Assembly: GCF_009833085.1 (NCBI RefSeq)
Contig: NZ_QRBZ01000004.1
Span: 26,588 to 90,587 of the forward strand
DNA length: 64,000 bases
DNA from: Nitrosomonas oligotropha
GTDB taxonomy: Bacteria > Pseudomonadota > Gammaproteobacteria > Burkholderiales > Nitrosomonadaceae
Direction: 5' to 3'
Below are positions 29,011 through 37,678 of the stretch, in pieces (position 1 is the first letter of the stretch; the number at the start of each line of letters is the position of its first letter). The notes under the pieces were generated by a model that saw only the letters and a program-made list of their open reading frames with translations, was not told the origin of the DNA and did no database searches. Made by a program: the position numbers and the translations under genes.

Positions 29011-31334
29011 AACTTAATTCCTTGTGTTTGTAATTCCAGAAGATTCTGATTTTCAGGTTTGTACTTCTCTTGACTGAAACCAAATGTCTCAATTCCAACA
29101 CGTATAAGATTCGGTTCAATGCCTAATGCCCAAGCGGCACCCACAGCTGCCAATATATTCTCGATTGCCTGCGTGCTTTTCGCCCCGCTTTCTGAAGCGA
29201 TCTCACGCAGGTTGATCAGTACCAATTCATTTGAACCCGATATCAGTACAACTCTGCCATTGCGGACTACTACAGCGCGTTTGCCCTGCGTAGGTCCGGT
29301 TCCACTTGCGCAATGTTGCTTAATCACGGGTAGCTCCGGTTCAATGCTGAAATAAATCACTTCACCGTGACACAACTCGGACATTTCAACCAGCATTTCA
29401 TCGTTCGCATTGATGACTGCCGCGCCGACCGGTAGTTTTATATCTTTTTCCACATCGTCAATGGCCGCAGCGGTCGGTGTCACCATATCGACTTGCGAAC
29501 GGAGCACCGTATAAACCTGTTTATGCGTTTCAATCCCGTGACGGCCAAAATGGTGCGCAGGATCGATATTGGTGATTACACCTACCTGGCAACTATCGTA
29601 TGCCAGTCCTTCATTCAATAGCACATCAAAACCATTTTCAAAAACAGCAGCTTCAACTGTCGGATTGAGTAAGGTGCGATTAGCTGCCGCCCAGTTGGCG
29701 CTGTTGTTTTTATCAATTTGCCGATAGTCCAGATACAGTCCATCGCTGCAAGCCAAACCGGTTTGCTTGCCGGACAGAACAAGCAATCTGGCAACAAGGT
29801 AAGCAACCGATGTTTTGCCATAACTTCCGGAAATTCCAACAATGGGAATGCGGCCGTTTTCCTGGTCTGGAAATAAGTGATCGACAATCGCTTTTCCGAC
29901 CGGCCGGGGTTTACCAACCGCCGGTTTAATATGCATCAGCAAGCTTGGACCTGCGTTGACTTCTACTATGGCGCCGCCTTGTTCATTCAATGGACGTGAA
30001 ATATCGCTGGTGACCAGATCGATACCGGCAATATCCAGACCGATGACGCGCGCTGCTAGTGATGCAATAGACGCCGTCGACGGATGAACTTGATCGGTCA
30101 CATCGAACGCATGATTACCATTGCGTTGAATCAAAACCTTAATGCCGGTTGGCACGACGGAATCACGCTGATACCCTTGGTGAGCGATTTCCATCTGTGC
30201 CGCGCTATCCAACCGGATCAAATTGAGCGGATGATCTTCTGTCGATCCACGCCGTGGATCGGAATTGATTTGCGATTCGATTAACTCGGCAATGGTTGAG
30301 ACGCCATCTCCTATGACTGATACTGAATCGCCACGCGTAGCCGCTATCAGGCGTCCACCGACAATCAACAAACGATGCTCGGTTCCGGCAATATAGCGTT
30401 CGACCAGTACCTCCGTCCCTTCCCGTAACGCCATGCGGTAAGCCGATTCGATTTCTTCCCGCTGGCTTAACTCAATAAAAACGCCACGTCCATGATTTCC
30501 ATCGCAAGGTTTTATGACAACCGGCATGCCAATGTCATTCGCCGCTTCCCAAGCAGCTTCGGCGCTTTCGACAATGCGCCCTTCCGGAACAGGAACACCG
30601 CAGGATTGCAACAATGATTTTGTCAGATCCTTGTCACGGGAAATACCCTCGGCAATGGCGGGTGTCCGGTCTGTCTCGGCTGTCCAGATGTGGCGGCAGC
30701 GCGCGCCATGGCCCAGTTGCACAAGATTTCCTTTTGCAATGAGTCGGGTGGCTGGAATATTACGAGCCATTGCAGCATCTACAATGCATGCTGTGGAAGG
30801 TCCGAGCCAAAGCGAATCGACCATATCGCGAAGATGCTCGATTGCTCCCTCGACATCATAAAATGGGGAGTCGGATTGCTGAAAATTCATCGCGGCTAAA
30901 ACCAATTCACGCGCGGAATGTAAAGCAGCTGTAGTGATTTCCGCTTGCCAGGCGCTTAATGCGACTTTATAAACACCGCGCACCGAAGTTTCACGCGCTC
31001 TGCCAAAGCCGCCGCGCATACCCGCCAGGTTCTGAAGCTCCAGAGTGACATGCTCAAGAATGTGGCACGGCCAAGTGCCATCTTTGACACGGCGCAAAAA
31101 ACCGCCGCGTTCTTCATAGCTGCAACGGTGCTCAATCAGAGACGGTAACCATTCGGAAAGCCGCTCATAAAAACCTGGAATCTTATCGGAAGGAAAATCT
31201 TCCAGTTCACCAATATCCACGGTTGCTTCCAAAGCGGGATAATAAGTCCACATGTTGGGACCATTTAAGTGTTTGATTTCAAGAAATTTGATATCTTTAG
31301 TACTATCGCAGCCTAAATTTAAGGAGTCAGACAT
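29007..31334 (-). CDS. Cyanophycin synthetase paralogue, C-terminally shortened
   Basis: This paralogue of the downstream cphA has 775 residues. It has the N-terminal domain (KHLNGPNMWTYYPALEATVD), an ATP-grasp domain (GMPVVIKPCDGNHGRGVFIE; VLVERYIAGTEHRLLIVGG; IVEVNAGPSLLMHI) and a Mur-ligase P-loop, GSYGKTS at 503-509. After the P-loop it has only 272 residues against 380 in cphA. It stops near FGFSQEKYKPENQNLLEL, before the region that in cphA holds the third Mur subdomain. Such shorter forms, called CphA' or CphA2-like, occur next to CphA in Nitrosomonas and other bacteria. They may use beta-Asp-Arg dipeptides or assist CphA. Its role here is inferred. The ribosome site is weak. Confidence 0.85.
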   Translation of the reverse strand: MSDSLNLGCDSTKDIKFLEIKHLNGPNMWTYYPALEATVDIGELEDFPSDKIPGFYERLSEWLPSLIEHRCSYEERGGFLRRVKDGTWPCHILEHVTLELQNLAGMRGGFGRARETSVRGVYKVALSAWQAEITTAALHSARELVLAAMNFQQSDSPFYDVEGAIEHLRDMVDSLWLGPSTACIVDAAMARNIPATRLIAKGNLVQLGHGARCRHIWTAETDRTPAIAEGISRDKDLTKSLLQSCGVPVPEGRIVESAEAAWEAANDIGMPVVIKPCDGNHGRGVFIELSQREEIESAYRMALREGTEVLVERYIAGTEHRLLIVGGRLIAATRGDSVSVIGDGVSTIAELIESQINSDPRRGSTEDHPLNLIRLDSAAQMEIAHQGYQRDSVVPTGIKVLIQRNGNHAFDVTDQVHPSTASIASLAARVIGLDIAGIDLVTSDISRPLNEQGGAIVEVNAGPSLLMHIKPAVGKPRPVGKAIVDHLFPDQENGRIPIVGISGSYGKTSVAYLVARLLVLSGKQTGLACSDGLYLDYRQIDKNNSANWAAANRTLLNPTVEAAVFENGFDVLLNEGLAYDSCQVGVITNIDPAHHFGRHGIETHKQVYTVLRSQVDMVTPTAAAIDDVEKDIKLPVGAAVINANDEMLVEMSELCHGEVIYFSIEPELPVIKQHCASGTGPTQGKRAVVVRNGRVVLISGSNELVLINLREIASESGAKSTQAIENILAAVGAAWALGIEPNLIRVGIETFGFSQEKYKPENQNLLELQTQGIKL

Positions 31335-31560
31335 GGCATTTGAATCGGTAAGAAGAGATGCTATTAACGTTACTCAAATTGATAGGTTTACAAAAAACAA
31401 AACAATTTTTACAAACGTCACTTAGGCTACTCTCAAGGAAATTACAGTATAACTGATTAAGTTAATTACGAATCAATTAGATAAATTGTAAACATGATCA
31501 TTCTGCATGAAGTAACCGGCATAAAATAATTATCGATTACTCGTCTTATGGTTCTTTTTG

Positions 31561-31595
31561 TTGACAAAAGTTTGCTTAGATTCAGAATATATAAT
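31561..31595 (+). promoter_or_regulatory. Candidate promoter region for the CNNM/CorC-type gene
   Basis: A perfect -35 box TTGACA (31561-31566) is followed by GAATAT after 18 bases and by TATAAT at 31590-31595. The TATAAT is too far from this -35 (23 bases), so either the weaker hexamer or another -35 is used. It lies 37-46 bases ahead of the two possible start codons of the gene at 31632. The remaining intergenic stretch 31335-31560 must also hold the promoter for the cph operon on the other strand, which I could not pinpoint. Confidence 0.4.
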
Positions 31596-31631
31596 GTTTT
31601 TATGATTCCCATTACTTGTAACAGGTGACTT

Positions 31632-32924
31632 TTGGAAGATATGCCGTTGCACATCATGCTGATTGCATTGGTGTTTTTGTTAGTTTTGTCAGGCTTTTTT
31701 TCCCTCTCTGAAACCAGTATGATGGCGATTAACCGCTATCGCTTGCGGCATCTCGCCAAGCAAGGTCATCGCGGCGCCCGGCTGACCATAAAGTTGCTCG
31801 ATCATACAGACCGTTTACTGGGTGTCATTCTCCTCGGCAACAACTTACTGAACACCGCTTCCGCAACTTTGGTCGCCATTATTGTTGCGACTTTATTTGC
31901 TCACGATGATTTTGCTTTGCTTATGGGAACAATCGCTGTGACCTTTGCTATTCTGGTATTCAGCGAAATCACCCCGAAAGTCATCGCCGCCGCTTATCCT
32001 GAAAGGATTGCCTTAGCCGCCAGCTATGTATTGACGCCATTGCTGATTATTTTCTATCCCATTGTATGGTTCGTTAATTTATTCGTCAGCGGATTGCTAA
32101 TTCTGTTCCGGTTAAAACCGCAAAAAGGCAGCCTGGAGCAGAAGATCAGCACGGAAGAACTGAAAACATTGGTACTGGAAGGCGGACATTTTATACAGCA
32201 CAAGCATCAAAGCATGCTATTGAATTTGTTCGATCTGGAAACGATTACCGTTGACGATGTCATCGTGCCGCGTAGCCAGATCGAAGCGATAGACCTGAAC
32301 GCGGATGACGAAATTATTCATACGCAATTGCTGACTTGCCACCATACCCGCTTGCCGCTATATCGTGAACGCCTGGATAATATCGTCGGCATTGTGCATG
32401 TGCGCAAGGTATTGAATCAAATGCAGGGAGGAAAAATAACCGCGGCTACGCTTGAAAAAGTGATGCGTGAGCCCTATTTCGTTCCTTCCGGAACATCCTT
32501 ATTTTCGCAACTGCAATTGTTCCAGGAAAACCAGAAAAGAGTCGGTCTGGTCGTCGATGAATATGGCGAATGGCTGGGGCTGGTCACACTGGAAGACATT
32601 GTTGAGGAAATCATCGGTGAATTCACCACGCAAGCGCCTAATCTGGCCAGTACTTTCTCGAAACAGGACGATGGTAGTTTTATTGTCGAAGGCAGCACCT
32701 TGCTGCGCGAATTGAACCGCAAGCTGGGTTTTCAATTTCCGCTGGATGGGCCAAAAACTTTGAATGGGCTGATCCTGGAGTATTTCGAGGATATTCCGGA
32801 AGCCGGAACCGGTCTTAACATTGCCGGTTACCCGATGGAAGTGATTCAAACTAAAAACCGGGTGGTAAAAACTGTTAAAATCTTTCCTGTCGCTGTAACG
32901 GCCGAGATGAAGCATGCCGAGTAG
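31632..32924 (+). CDS. CNNM/CorB-HlyC/CorC family membrane protein with CBS domains
   Basis: This inner-membrane protein belongs to the family linked to magnesium or cobalt efflux. Four hydrophobic segments (about residues 5-28, 65-90, 95-115 and 130-155) form the DUF21/CNNM domain, with GFFSLSETSMMAINRYRLRH typical of its start. Two CBS domains follow at about residues 205-330 (VDDVIVPRSQIEAI; RVGLVVDEYGEWLGLVTLED). The C-terminal CorC_HlyC domain is at 345-425 (GSFIVEGSTLLRELN). TTG at 31632 has AGGTGA just before it; ATG at 31641 is the alternative. The gene stands alone between the cph operon and tRNA-Arg. Confidence 0.85.
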   Translation: MEDMPLHIMLIALVFLLVLSGFFSLSETSMMAINRYRLRHLAKQGHRGARLTIKLLDHTDRLLGVILLGNNLLNTASATLVAIIVATLFAHDDFALLMGTIAVTFAILVFSEITPKVIAAAYPERIALAASYVLTPLLIIFYPIVWFVNLFVSGLLILFRLKPQKGSLEQKISTEELKTLVLEGGHFIQHKHQSMLLNLFDLETITVDDVIVPRSQIEAIDLNADDEIIHTQLLTCHHTRLPLYRERLDNIVGIVHVRKVLNQMQGGKITAATLEKVMREPYFVPSGTSLFSQLQLFQENQKRVGLVVDEYGEWLGLVTLEDIVEEIIGEFTTQAPNLASTFSKQDDGSFIVEGSTLLRELNRKLGFQFPLDGPKTLNGLILEYFEDIPEAGTGLNIAGYPMEVIQTKNRVVKTVKIFPVAVTAEMKHAE

Positions 32925-33050
32925 TTAAAAGGACAGAACGGATTATTCTTGCAGCGCACCCCTGCAACGATCAGTAAACCGGGTTGGACGGAAATAACAA
33001 AAGCGGTTATCCTTGCGCCGCAATTATGACTTGAAGATTTATTCATCAAA

Positions 33051-33127
33051 GCGCCCATAGCTCAGCTGGATAGAGTACCGCCCTCCGAAGGCGGGGGTCG
33101 CACGTTCGAATCGTGTTGGGCGCGCCA
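33051..33127 (+). tRNA. tRNA-Arg (anticodon CCG)
   Basis: A 77-base cloverleaf is visible. The acceptor stem is GCGCCCA/TGGGCGC. The D arm contains AGCTCAGCTGGATAGAG. The anticodon stem CCGCC/GGCGG has the loop CTCCGAA, giving anticodon CCG that reads CGG (Arg). The T arm has GTTCGAATC, and the 3' CCA is encoded. A possible promoter (TTGGAC at 32984, 17-base spacer, TTATCC) lies about 40 bases upstream. I saw no second copy of its 3' end in the window, so it does not appear to flank an integrated element here. Confidence 0.95.
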
Positions 33128-33195
33128 ATGTTTTTCTAATTCGTTAAAGCATATCCAATCATTCATACCATGATGAATTTCTAGAACGCGTTGAA

Positions 33196-33801
33196 ATGTT
33201 TACCGGAATCGTACAAGCGGTGGGGGAGATCAAACAAAGTCAACCCATCCATGAACAGAGCAAGCACGGATTATCCCTAAATATTTCCTCGGGTGGGCTG
33301 GATCTCAGCGATGTGGCGCAGGGCGACAGCATCGCCATCAATGGTGTCTGCCTGACGGTTACAGCATTAACCGGAGACTTGTTTACCGTCGATGTTTCAC
33401 AAGAAACGTTAAATTGCACCCAAGGGCTCGACCGGACCGGTGTTCACGTCAACCTGGAAAAAGCCATGCGCTTGTCCGACCGTCTGGGCGGCCATTTGGT
33501 CAGCGGGCATGTGGATGCTGTTGGCACTGTGGTGAAGTTTGAACCTGCTGGCGAAAGCTTTGTATTGGTCATTCAAGCGCCGGAATCCATCATGCGGTTT
33601 TTAACGCATAAGGGTTCGATTACCGTCAATGGCGTCAGCCTGACGGTCAACCGGATTGAAGGCAATGTTTTTTCAGTCAATCTCATTCCGCATACGTTGG
33701 CGATGACGAATCTGAAAGAACTTGCCCCCGGCATGCTGGTGAACCTGGAAACTGATATGCTGGCCCGTTATGTGGCAAGATTGTTAAACATTGAAAGTTA
33801 G
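33196..33801 (+). CDS. ribE: Riboflavin synthase alpha subunit
   Basis: This enzyme dismutates two 6,7-dimethyl-8-ribityllumazine molecules to riboflavin. MFTGIVQAVGEIKQSQ is the family's N-terminal signature. The two lumazine-binding half-domains repeat: GDSIAINGVCLTVTAL with GGHLVSGHVDAVG in the first, KGSITVNGVSLTVNRIEGN with FSVNLIPHTL in the second. The length of 201 residues is normal. It opens a run with ribBA, ribH, nusB, thiL and pgpA. No FMN riboswitch was seen in the short gap after the tRNA. The symbol follows the Bacillus naming (ribC in E. coli). Confidence 0.95.
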   Translation: MFTGIVQAVGEIKQSQPIHEQSKHGLSLNISSGGLDLSDVAQGDSIAINGVCLTVTALTGDLFTVDVSQETLNCTQGLDRTGVHVNLEKAMRLSDRLGGHLVSGHVDAVGTVVKFEPAGESFVLVIQAPESIMRFLTHKGSITVNGVSLTVNRIEGNVFSVNLIPHTLAMTNLKELAPGMLVNLETDMLARYVARLLNIES

Positions 33802-33816
33802 CCGGAGTAGACAGAT

Positions 33817-34908
33817 ATGAGTATCAGCGCCATCCAAGACATCATCGCCGATCTTAAAATGGGCAAAATGGTCATTCTGGTTGATGAAGAAGATCGCGAG
33901 AATGAAGGCGATCTGGTTCTGGCCGCCGATTTTGTGTCGCCGGAAGCGATCAACTTCATGGCGACTCATGGGCGCGGCTTGATTTGCCTGACCTTGACCG
34001 AGGAACGCTGTCATCAGCTGGATTTGCCCTTGATGGTATCGGCCAATCGCGCGCCGCTGGGTACCAATTTCACGCTTTCCATCGAAGCATCCAGCGGTGT
34101 GACGACCGGTATTTCCGCGGCGGATCGCGCACGAACTGTTCAGGTTGCGGTCAAACCCGATGCCAAGCCGCAAGACATCGTGCAACCGGGTCATATCTTT
34201 CCGCTGATGGCGCAAAAAGGCGGCGTATTGGTGCGCGCCGGACATACCGAAGCCGGTTGCGATTTGGCCAGAATGGCGGGCTTGACGGCGGCATCGGTGA
34301 TTTGCGAAATTTTGAAAGAAGACGGTAGCATGGCGCGATTGCCCGACTTGATGGTGTTCGCACAAAAGCATCAACTCAAGATCGGCGCGATTGCGGATTT
34401 GATTCAATACCGCAGCCAAACCGAAAGCTTGGTGACGCGGGTCGCGCAACGCACGATTCAAACGCTGCACGGCGAATTCCTGCTGGCGGCTTACCGCGAT
34501 GAAATTGCCAATACCGCCCACTTGGCCTTGGTCAAAGGTGAAATCAATCCGGCGACCGAGACATTGGTGCGGGTGCATGAACCGTTATCGGTGGTTGATT
34601 TGCTCGACATTCATGACAATACGCATTCCTGGAATATCCATGACGCGATGCAATTGATCGCCGAAGCGGGGCAAGGTGTTATCGTCCTGCTGCACCGGAA
34701 AGAAAGCCCGGCAAAACTGATTGAACGTGTACAATCGCAGGAAACGCATGTTTCCAGCTCGCTCAAACCGGATCTGCGCGACCATGGTATTGGCGCGCAA
34801 ATATTGAAAGACCTCAATGTAGGAAAAATGCGGTTAATGGCGACACCCAGAAAAATGCCCAGCATGACGGGATTTGGTCTGGAAGTAACACGGTATGTGG
34901 AAAAATAA
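33817..34908 (+). CDS. ribBA: 3,4-dihydroxy-2-butanone 4-phosphate synthase with degenerate GTP cyclohydrolase II domain (RibBA)
   Basis: The N-terminal domain (to about residue 200) is a complete RibB. It has ILVDEEDRENEGDLVLAAD, ATHGRGLICLT, SIEASSGVTTGISAADRA and GHIFPLMAQKGGVLVRAGHT, with HTEAGCDLARMAGL following. It makes the four-carbon precursor of riboflavin from ribulose 5-phosphate. The C-terminal domain resembles GTP cyclohydrolase II. However, the zinc-binding cysteines that normally follow RVHSECLTGD are missing: the sequence here reads RVHEPLSVVDLLDIHDNTHS. This half is therefore probably not a cyclohydrolase, a situation known from other proteobacteria. A separate RibA should exist elsewhere. 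The length is 363 residues. Confidence 0.9.
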   Translation: MSISAIQDIIADLKMGKMVILVDEEDRENEGDLVLAADFVSPEAINFMATHGRGLICLTLTEERCHQLDLPLMVSANRAPLGTNFTLSIEASSGVTTGISAADRARTVQVAVKPDAKPQDIVQPGHIFPLMAQKGGVLVRAGHTEAGCDLARMAGLTAASVICEILKEDGSMARLPDLMVFAQKHQLKIGAIADLIQYRSQTESLVTRVAQRTIQTLHGEFLLAAYRDEIANTAHLALVKGEINPATETLVRVHEPLSVVDLLDIHDNTHSWNIHDAMQLIAEAGQGVIVLLHRKESPAKLIERVQSQETHVSSSLKPDLRDHGIGAQILKDLNVGKMRLMATPRKMPSMTGFGLEVTRYVEK

Positions 34909-34976
34909 AAACCATGATTCTCCATTCCCGGTGATCACGCCGCCATTGCAACTAATTAACATAACAGGAGCCGGAT

Positions 34977-35459
34977 ATGCCGTACTATGACGAAATACTT
35001 GAGTTTGAGCCTAATCTGGATGGATCGGATTTGCGCATCGGCATTGTCATGAGCCGTTTCAACATCGATATCGGCGAAGGTCTGCTTGGCGCCTGTACGG
35101 CGGAACTCAAGAAGAATGGCGTGCTGGATTCCAATATCCTGATTACGACCGTTCCTGGCGCATTGGAAATTCCATTGACGCTGAAAAGAATGGCCATGTC
35201 CGATCAATTCGACGCGCTGATTGCTTTAGGCGCGGTGATTCGCGGCGACACGTATCATTTTGAAGTGGTCGCCAACGAGTCGGCGCGCGGCATCCTGATG
35301 GTGCAGCTGGAAGCGGAAATTCCCGTGGCCAATGGCGTATTGACCACCGATAACGAGGATCAGGCGATTGCCCGGATGAGCACCAAGGGCACCGAGTCCG
35401 CGCAAGTTGCGCTGGAAATGGCCAATTTGCATATTAAAATTGATGAAATCGATTTATGA
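34977..35459 (+). CDS. ribH: 6,7-dimethyl-8-ribityllumazine synthase
   Basis: RibH condenses the RibB product with the aminouracil to give lumazine, the substrate of riboflavin synthase. [19 protein letters not shown] marks the start, and [17 protein letters not shown] and [20 protein letters not shown] are the active-site stretches. [14 protein letters not shown] replaces the common PVIFGVLTTDT. An AACAGGAG sequence precedes the ATG. The 160-residue protein overlaps nusB by four bases. Confidence 0.95.
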   Translation: MPYYDEILEFEPNLDGSDLRIGIVMSRFNIDIGEGLLGACTAELKKNGVLDSNILITTVPGALEIPLTLKRMAMSDQFDALIALGAVIRGDTYHFEVVANESARGILMVQLEAEIPVANGVLTTDNEDQAIARMSTKGTESAQVALEMANLHIKIDEIDL

Positions 35460-35956
35460 ACAACGCCGTGACAGAAACTGATCCATCCATCGACGGCAAA
35501 ACGGAAAAATACAAAAGCCGCCGCCGGATAGCGCGCGAATTTGCCGTGCAGGGTATCTATCAGTGGCAAGTGGCTGGCGGTACGGCCAGCTTTATCGAGC
35601 AGCAGTTACGCGAATCCGACGAATTTAAGCATGTCGACGATAAGCATTTTGTGCATGTACTGCATGGCGTGGTGCAGCATGCCGAGGAATTGGAAACAAT
35701 CATCCAGCCGCATTTGGATCGTACTTTGAATGAACTCAGTCCGGTAGAGTCGGCGATTTTGTTGCTGAGCACTTTTGAGTTGATTCATCACCCGGAAATC
35801 CCCTACCGCGCCATCATCAACGAAGCCATTGAACTGGCCAGAACATTCGGCGGCAGCGACGGCTATAAGTATGTCAATGGCGTGCTGGATAAATTGGCCA
35901 TTCAGCTGCGCGCTGTTGAAACCTCGGCGCCCAGACCGGTAAAAAACCGCCTCTAG
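35456..35956 (+). CDS. nusB: Transcription antitermination factor NusB
   Basis: NusB, with NusE (S10), binds boxA RNA and prevents termination in rRNA operons. [20 protein letters not shown] is the N-terminal RNA-binding helix. [20 protein letters not shown] and [29 protein letters not shown] (given here only as landmarks) are the diagnostic C-terminal helices. The length is 166 residues. The usual ribH-nusB pairing is kept, with a four-base overlap. Confidence 0.95.
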   Translation: MNNAVTETDPSIDGKTEKYKSRRRIAREFAVQGIYQWQVAGGTASFIEQQLRESDEFKHVDDKHFVHVLHGVVQHAEELETIIQPHLDRTLNELSPVESAILLLSTFELIHHPEIPYRAIINEAIELARTFGGSDGYKYVNGVLDKLAIQLRAVETSAPRPVKNRL

Positions 35957-35968
35957 TATCACACCCGC

Positions 35969-36940
35969 GTGGCCTCGGAATTCGATATCATCCGCCGCTA
36001 TTTCAAGCGGCCTGTAACGAATGCAATACTCGGAGCCGGTGACGACGCGGCACTCATCAGTGTACCGGCCGGAACAGAATTGGCGATATCGGCCGACACA
36101 TTGGTCAGCGGCAGGCATTTCTTTGCCGATGCCGATCCTTACCGGCTCGGCTACAAATCCCTGGCGGTTAATCTATCCGACATGGCTGCCATGGGCGCCA
36201 AGCCGCGCTGGGCATTACTGGCGCTGACACTACCGGAAGAATTAGTAAACCAGAATACAGCATGGCTGGCAGAATTCAGCCAAGGCTTTTTCGCGCTTGC
36301 TGACCGCTATCATGTCGAATTGATCGGCGGCGATACCACCGCCGGGCCATTGAATATCGGCATACAGATCATCGGTGAGGTTGCAGCCGGAAAAGCGTTA
36401 CGCCGCAGCGGCGCGCAACCGGGCGATGACATCTGGGTCTCCGGCAAGCTGGGCGATGCCGCTTTGGCGCTGCGCCATGAATTGCAACAAATCACCTTGG
36501 AACCTGAAGAAATCGCGCAATGTCTGCCGTCGTTATTGACGCCGGTAGCCAGGGTCGAGCTAGGGCAACGCCTGACCGGTCTGGCGCACAGCGCCATCGA
36601 CATCTCCGATGGTTTGGCAGCGGATTTGGGGCATATTCTGGTTGCTTCAGAAGTAGCCGCTTGTATTAATATGACTGATATACCTTGTTCAGCGGTATTA
36701 AAAAAATACCGGCAGCAATCAATGGCCATCGATTGTCTGCTGGCGGGCGGGGATGATTACGAGTTATGCTTTACGGCAGCTAAAACAAAGCGCCGGGAAA
36801 TTGAAAAAATGTCCGGCGAATTATCTCTGCCGCTCGCCCGTATCGGCGAAATTTATTCCGGCGCGGGATTGACGGTAAAAGATGCGCAAGGCAAGGCAAT
36901 GACATTGGATAGCAAAGGATATGACCACTTCAACACCTGA
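35969..36940 (+). CDS. thiL: Thiamine-monophosphate kinase
   Basis: ThiL phosphorylates thiamine monophosphate to the active diphosphate. ILGAGDDAALISVPAG and LAISADTLVSGRHFFADAD are the N-terminal Mg-ATP motifs. LAVNLSDMAAMGAKPRWALL and LIGGDTTAGPLNIGIQI follow, and ALAGGDDYELCFTA-like sequence near residue 260 (LLAGGDDYELCF) closes the family pattern. The start is GTG in GTGGCCTCGGAATTC, with no better codon nearby. At 323 residues it is standard. It overlaps pgpA by 20 bases. Confidence 0.93.
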   Translation: MASEFDIIRRYFKRPVTNAILGAGDDAALISVPAGTELAISADTLVSGRHFFADADPYRLGYKSLAVNLSDMAAMGAKPRWALLALTLPEELVNQNTAWLAEFSQGFFALADRYHVELIGGDTTAGPLNIGIQIIGEVAAGKALRRSGAQPGDDIWVSGKLGDAALALRHELQQITLEPEEIAQCLPSLLTPVARVELGQRLTGLAHSAIDISDGLAADLGHILVASEVAACINMTDIPCSAVLKKYRQQSMAIDCLLAGGDDYELCFTAAKTKRREIEKMSGELSLPLARIGEIYSGAGLTVKDAQGKAMTLDSKGYDHFNT

Positions 36941-37469
36941 AATTGACAATTCACCCAGTTCTCCAGCGCCGCAATTCCAGCCGAATGCGGATTTTGTCTA
37001 TAGCCATGCCGCTCCTTTCATCGCATTCTCCGGTGGCGCGGGACTCAGTCCATTTGCTCCCGGCACGGTGGGAACACTCGTTGCCTTTCCATTATTCTGG
37101 CTATTCAATCATTATCTGAGCCCGGTTTATTTTCTCTTGCTGATCGACATCATGTTTATTACCGGCATCTGGGCGTGCGGTCTTTGCGGCAAAGCGCTGG
37201 GCGATCCGGATCATGGCGGCATGGTCTGGGATGAAACCGTAGCGTTTCTGCTGGTGCTGTATTTCACCCCCGATCATTGGGCCTGGCAATTGGCGGCATT
37301 TGCATTGTTTCGCCTGTTTGACATCGCCAAACCCCAGCCGATCCGGTATTACGATCAACATCTGAAAGGCGGGTTTGGCGTCATGTTCGATGACATGGTG
37401 GCCGCTTTCTTTACGCTCCTGTGTCTAGCCGGATGGAAAGCCTGGGTTTTGTCCGAAACCTATTTTTAG
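36921..37469 (+). CDS. pgpA: Phosphatidylglycerophosphatase A
   Basis: PgpA removes the phosphate from phosphatidylglycerophosphate in the inner membrane to give phosphatidylglycerol. FSGGAGLSPFAPGTVGTLVA is the N-terminal family signature. VWDETVAFLLVLYF and LFRLFDIAKPQPIRYYDQ carry further conserved acidic and basic residues, and GFGVMFDDMVAAFFTLL ends the pattern. Several membrane helices are present. The length is 182 residues. The first 30 residues are polar and variable. It is the last gene of the rib operon, and its stop overlaps the stop of the convergent ybdD-like gene by four bases. Confidence 0.93.
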   Translation: MTTSTPEIDNSPSSPAPQFQPNADFVYSHAAPFIAFSGGAGLSPFAPGTVGTLVAFPLFWLFNHYLSPVYFLLLIDIMFITGIWACGLCGKALGDPDHGGMVWDETVAFLLVLYFTPDHWAWQLAAFALFRLFDIAKPQPIRYYDQHLKGGFGVMFDDMVAAFFTLLCLAGWKAWVLSETYF

Positions 37470-37666
37470 CAACACCGGTTTAACCTGCCTTTGGCGCCAT
37501 AGCGCGCTTCCTGGCGTTCGCGGAAGAATTCCTCGTAAGTCATGATGGCCTGATCGGGGTGAGTGCTTTTCATATGATCGACATACGTGCTGTATTCCGG
37601 CATGCCGACCATCAATCGCAAGCTTTGTGAGAAATGACGCAAAGTCAGAGTAATTTTGTTATACAT
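37466..37666 (-). CDS. YbdD/YjiX family small protein
   Basis: This 66-residue protein belongs to the YbdD/YjiX (DUF466) family, which nearly always follows a cstA-type peptide or pyruvate transporter gene. The family pattern is clear: LMVGMPEYSTYVDHMKSTHP, then MTYEEFFRERQEARYGAKG and RLNRCC at the end. GGAG stands seven bases before the ATG. It lies 12 bases downstream of cstA on the same strand. Its role is not well established; it is thought to support the transporter. Confidence 0.92.
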   Translation of the reverse strand: MYNKITLTLRHFSQSLRLMVGMPEYSTYVDHMKSTHPDQAIMTYEEFFRERQEARYGAKGRLNRCC

Positions 37667-37678
37667 GATTAATCTCCA

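Noticed and set aside
33051..33127. tRNA-Arg as an attachment site of an integrated element
   Set aside because: No integrase gene and no repeat of the tRNA 3' end was seen nearby.
33128..33195. FMN riboswitch before ribE
   Set aside because: The gap between the tRNA and ribE is only 68 bases and lacks the conserved RFN element.
33784..34578. 264-codon minus-strand frame opposite ribBA
   Set aside because: RibB motifs are clear on the plus strand; the frame is a shadow.
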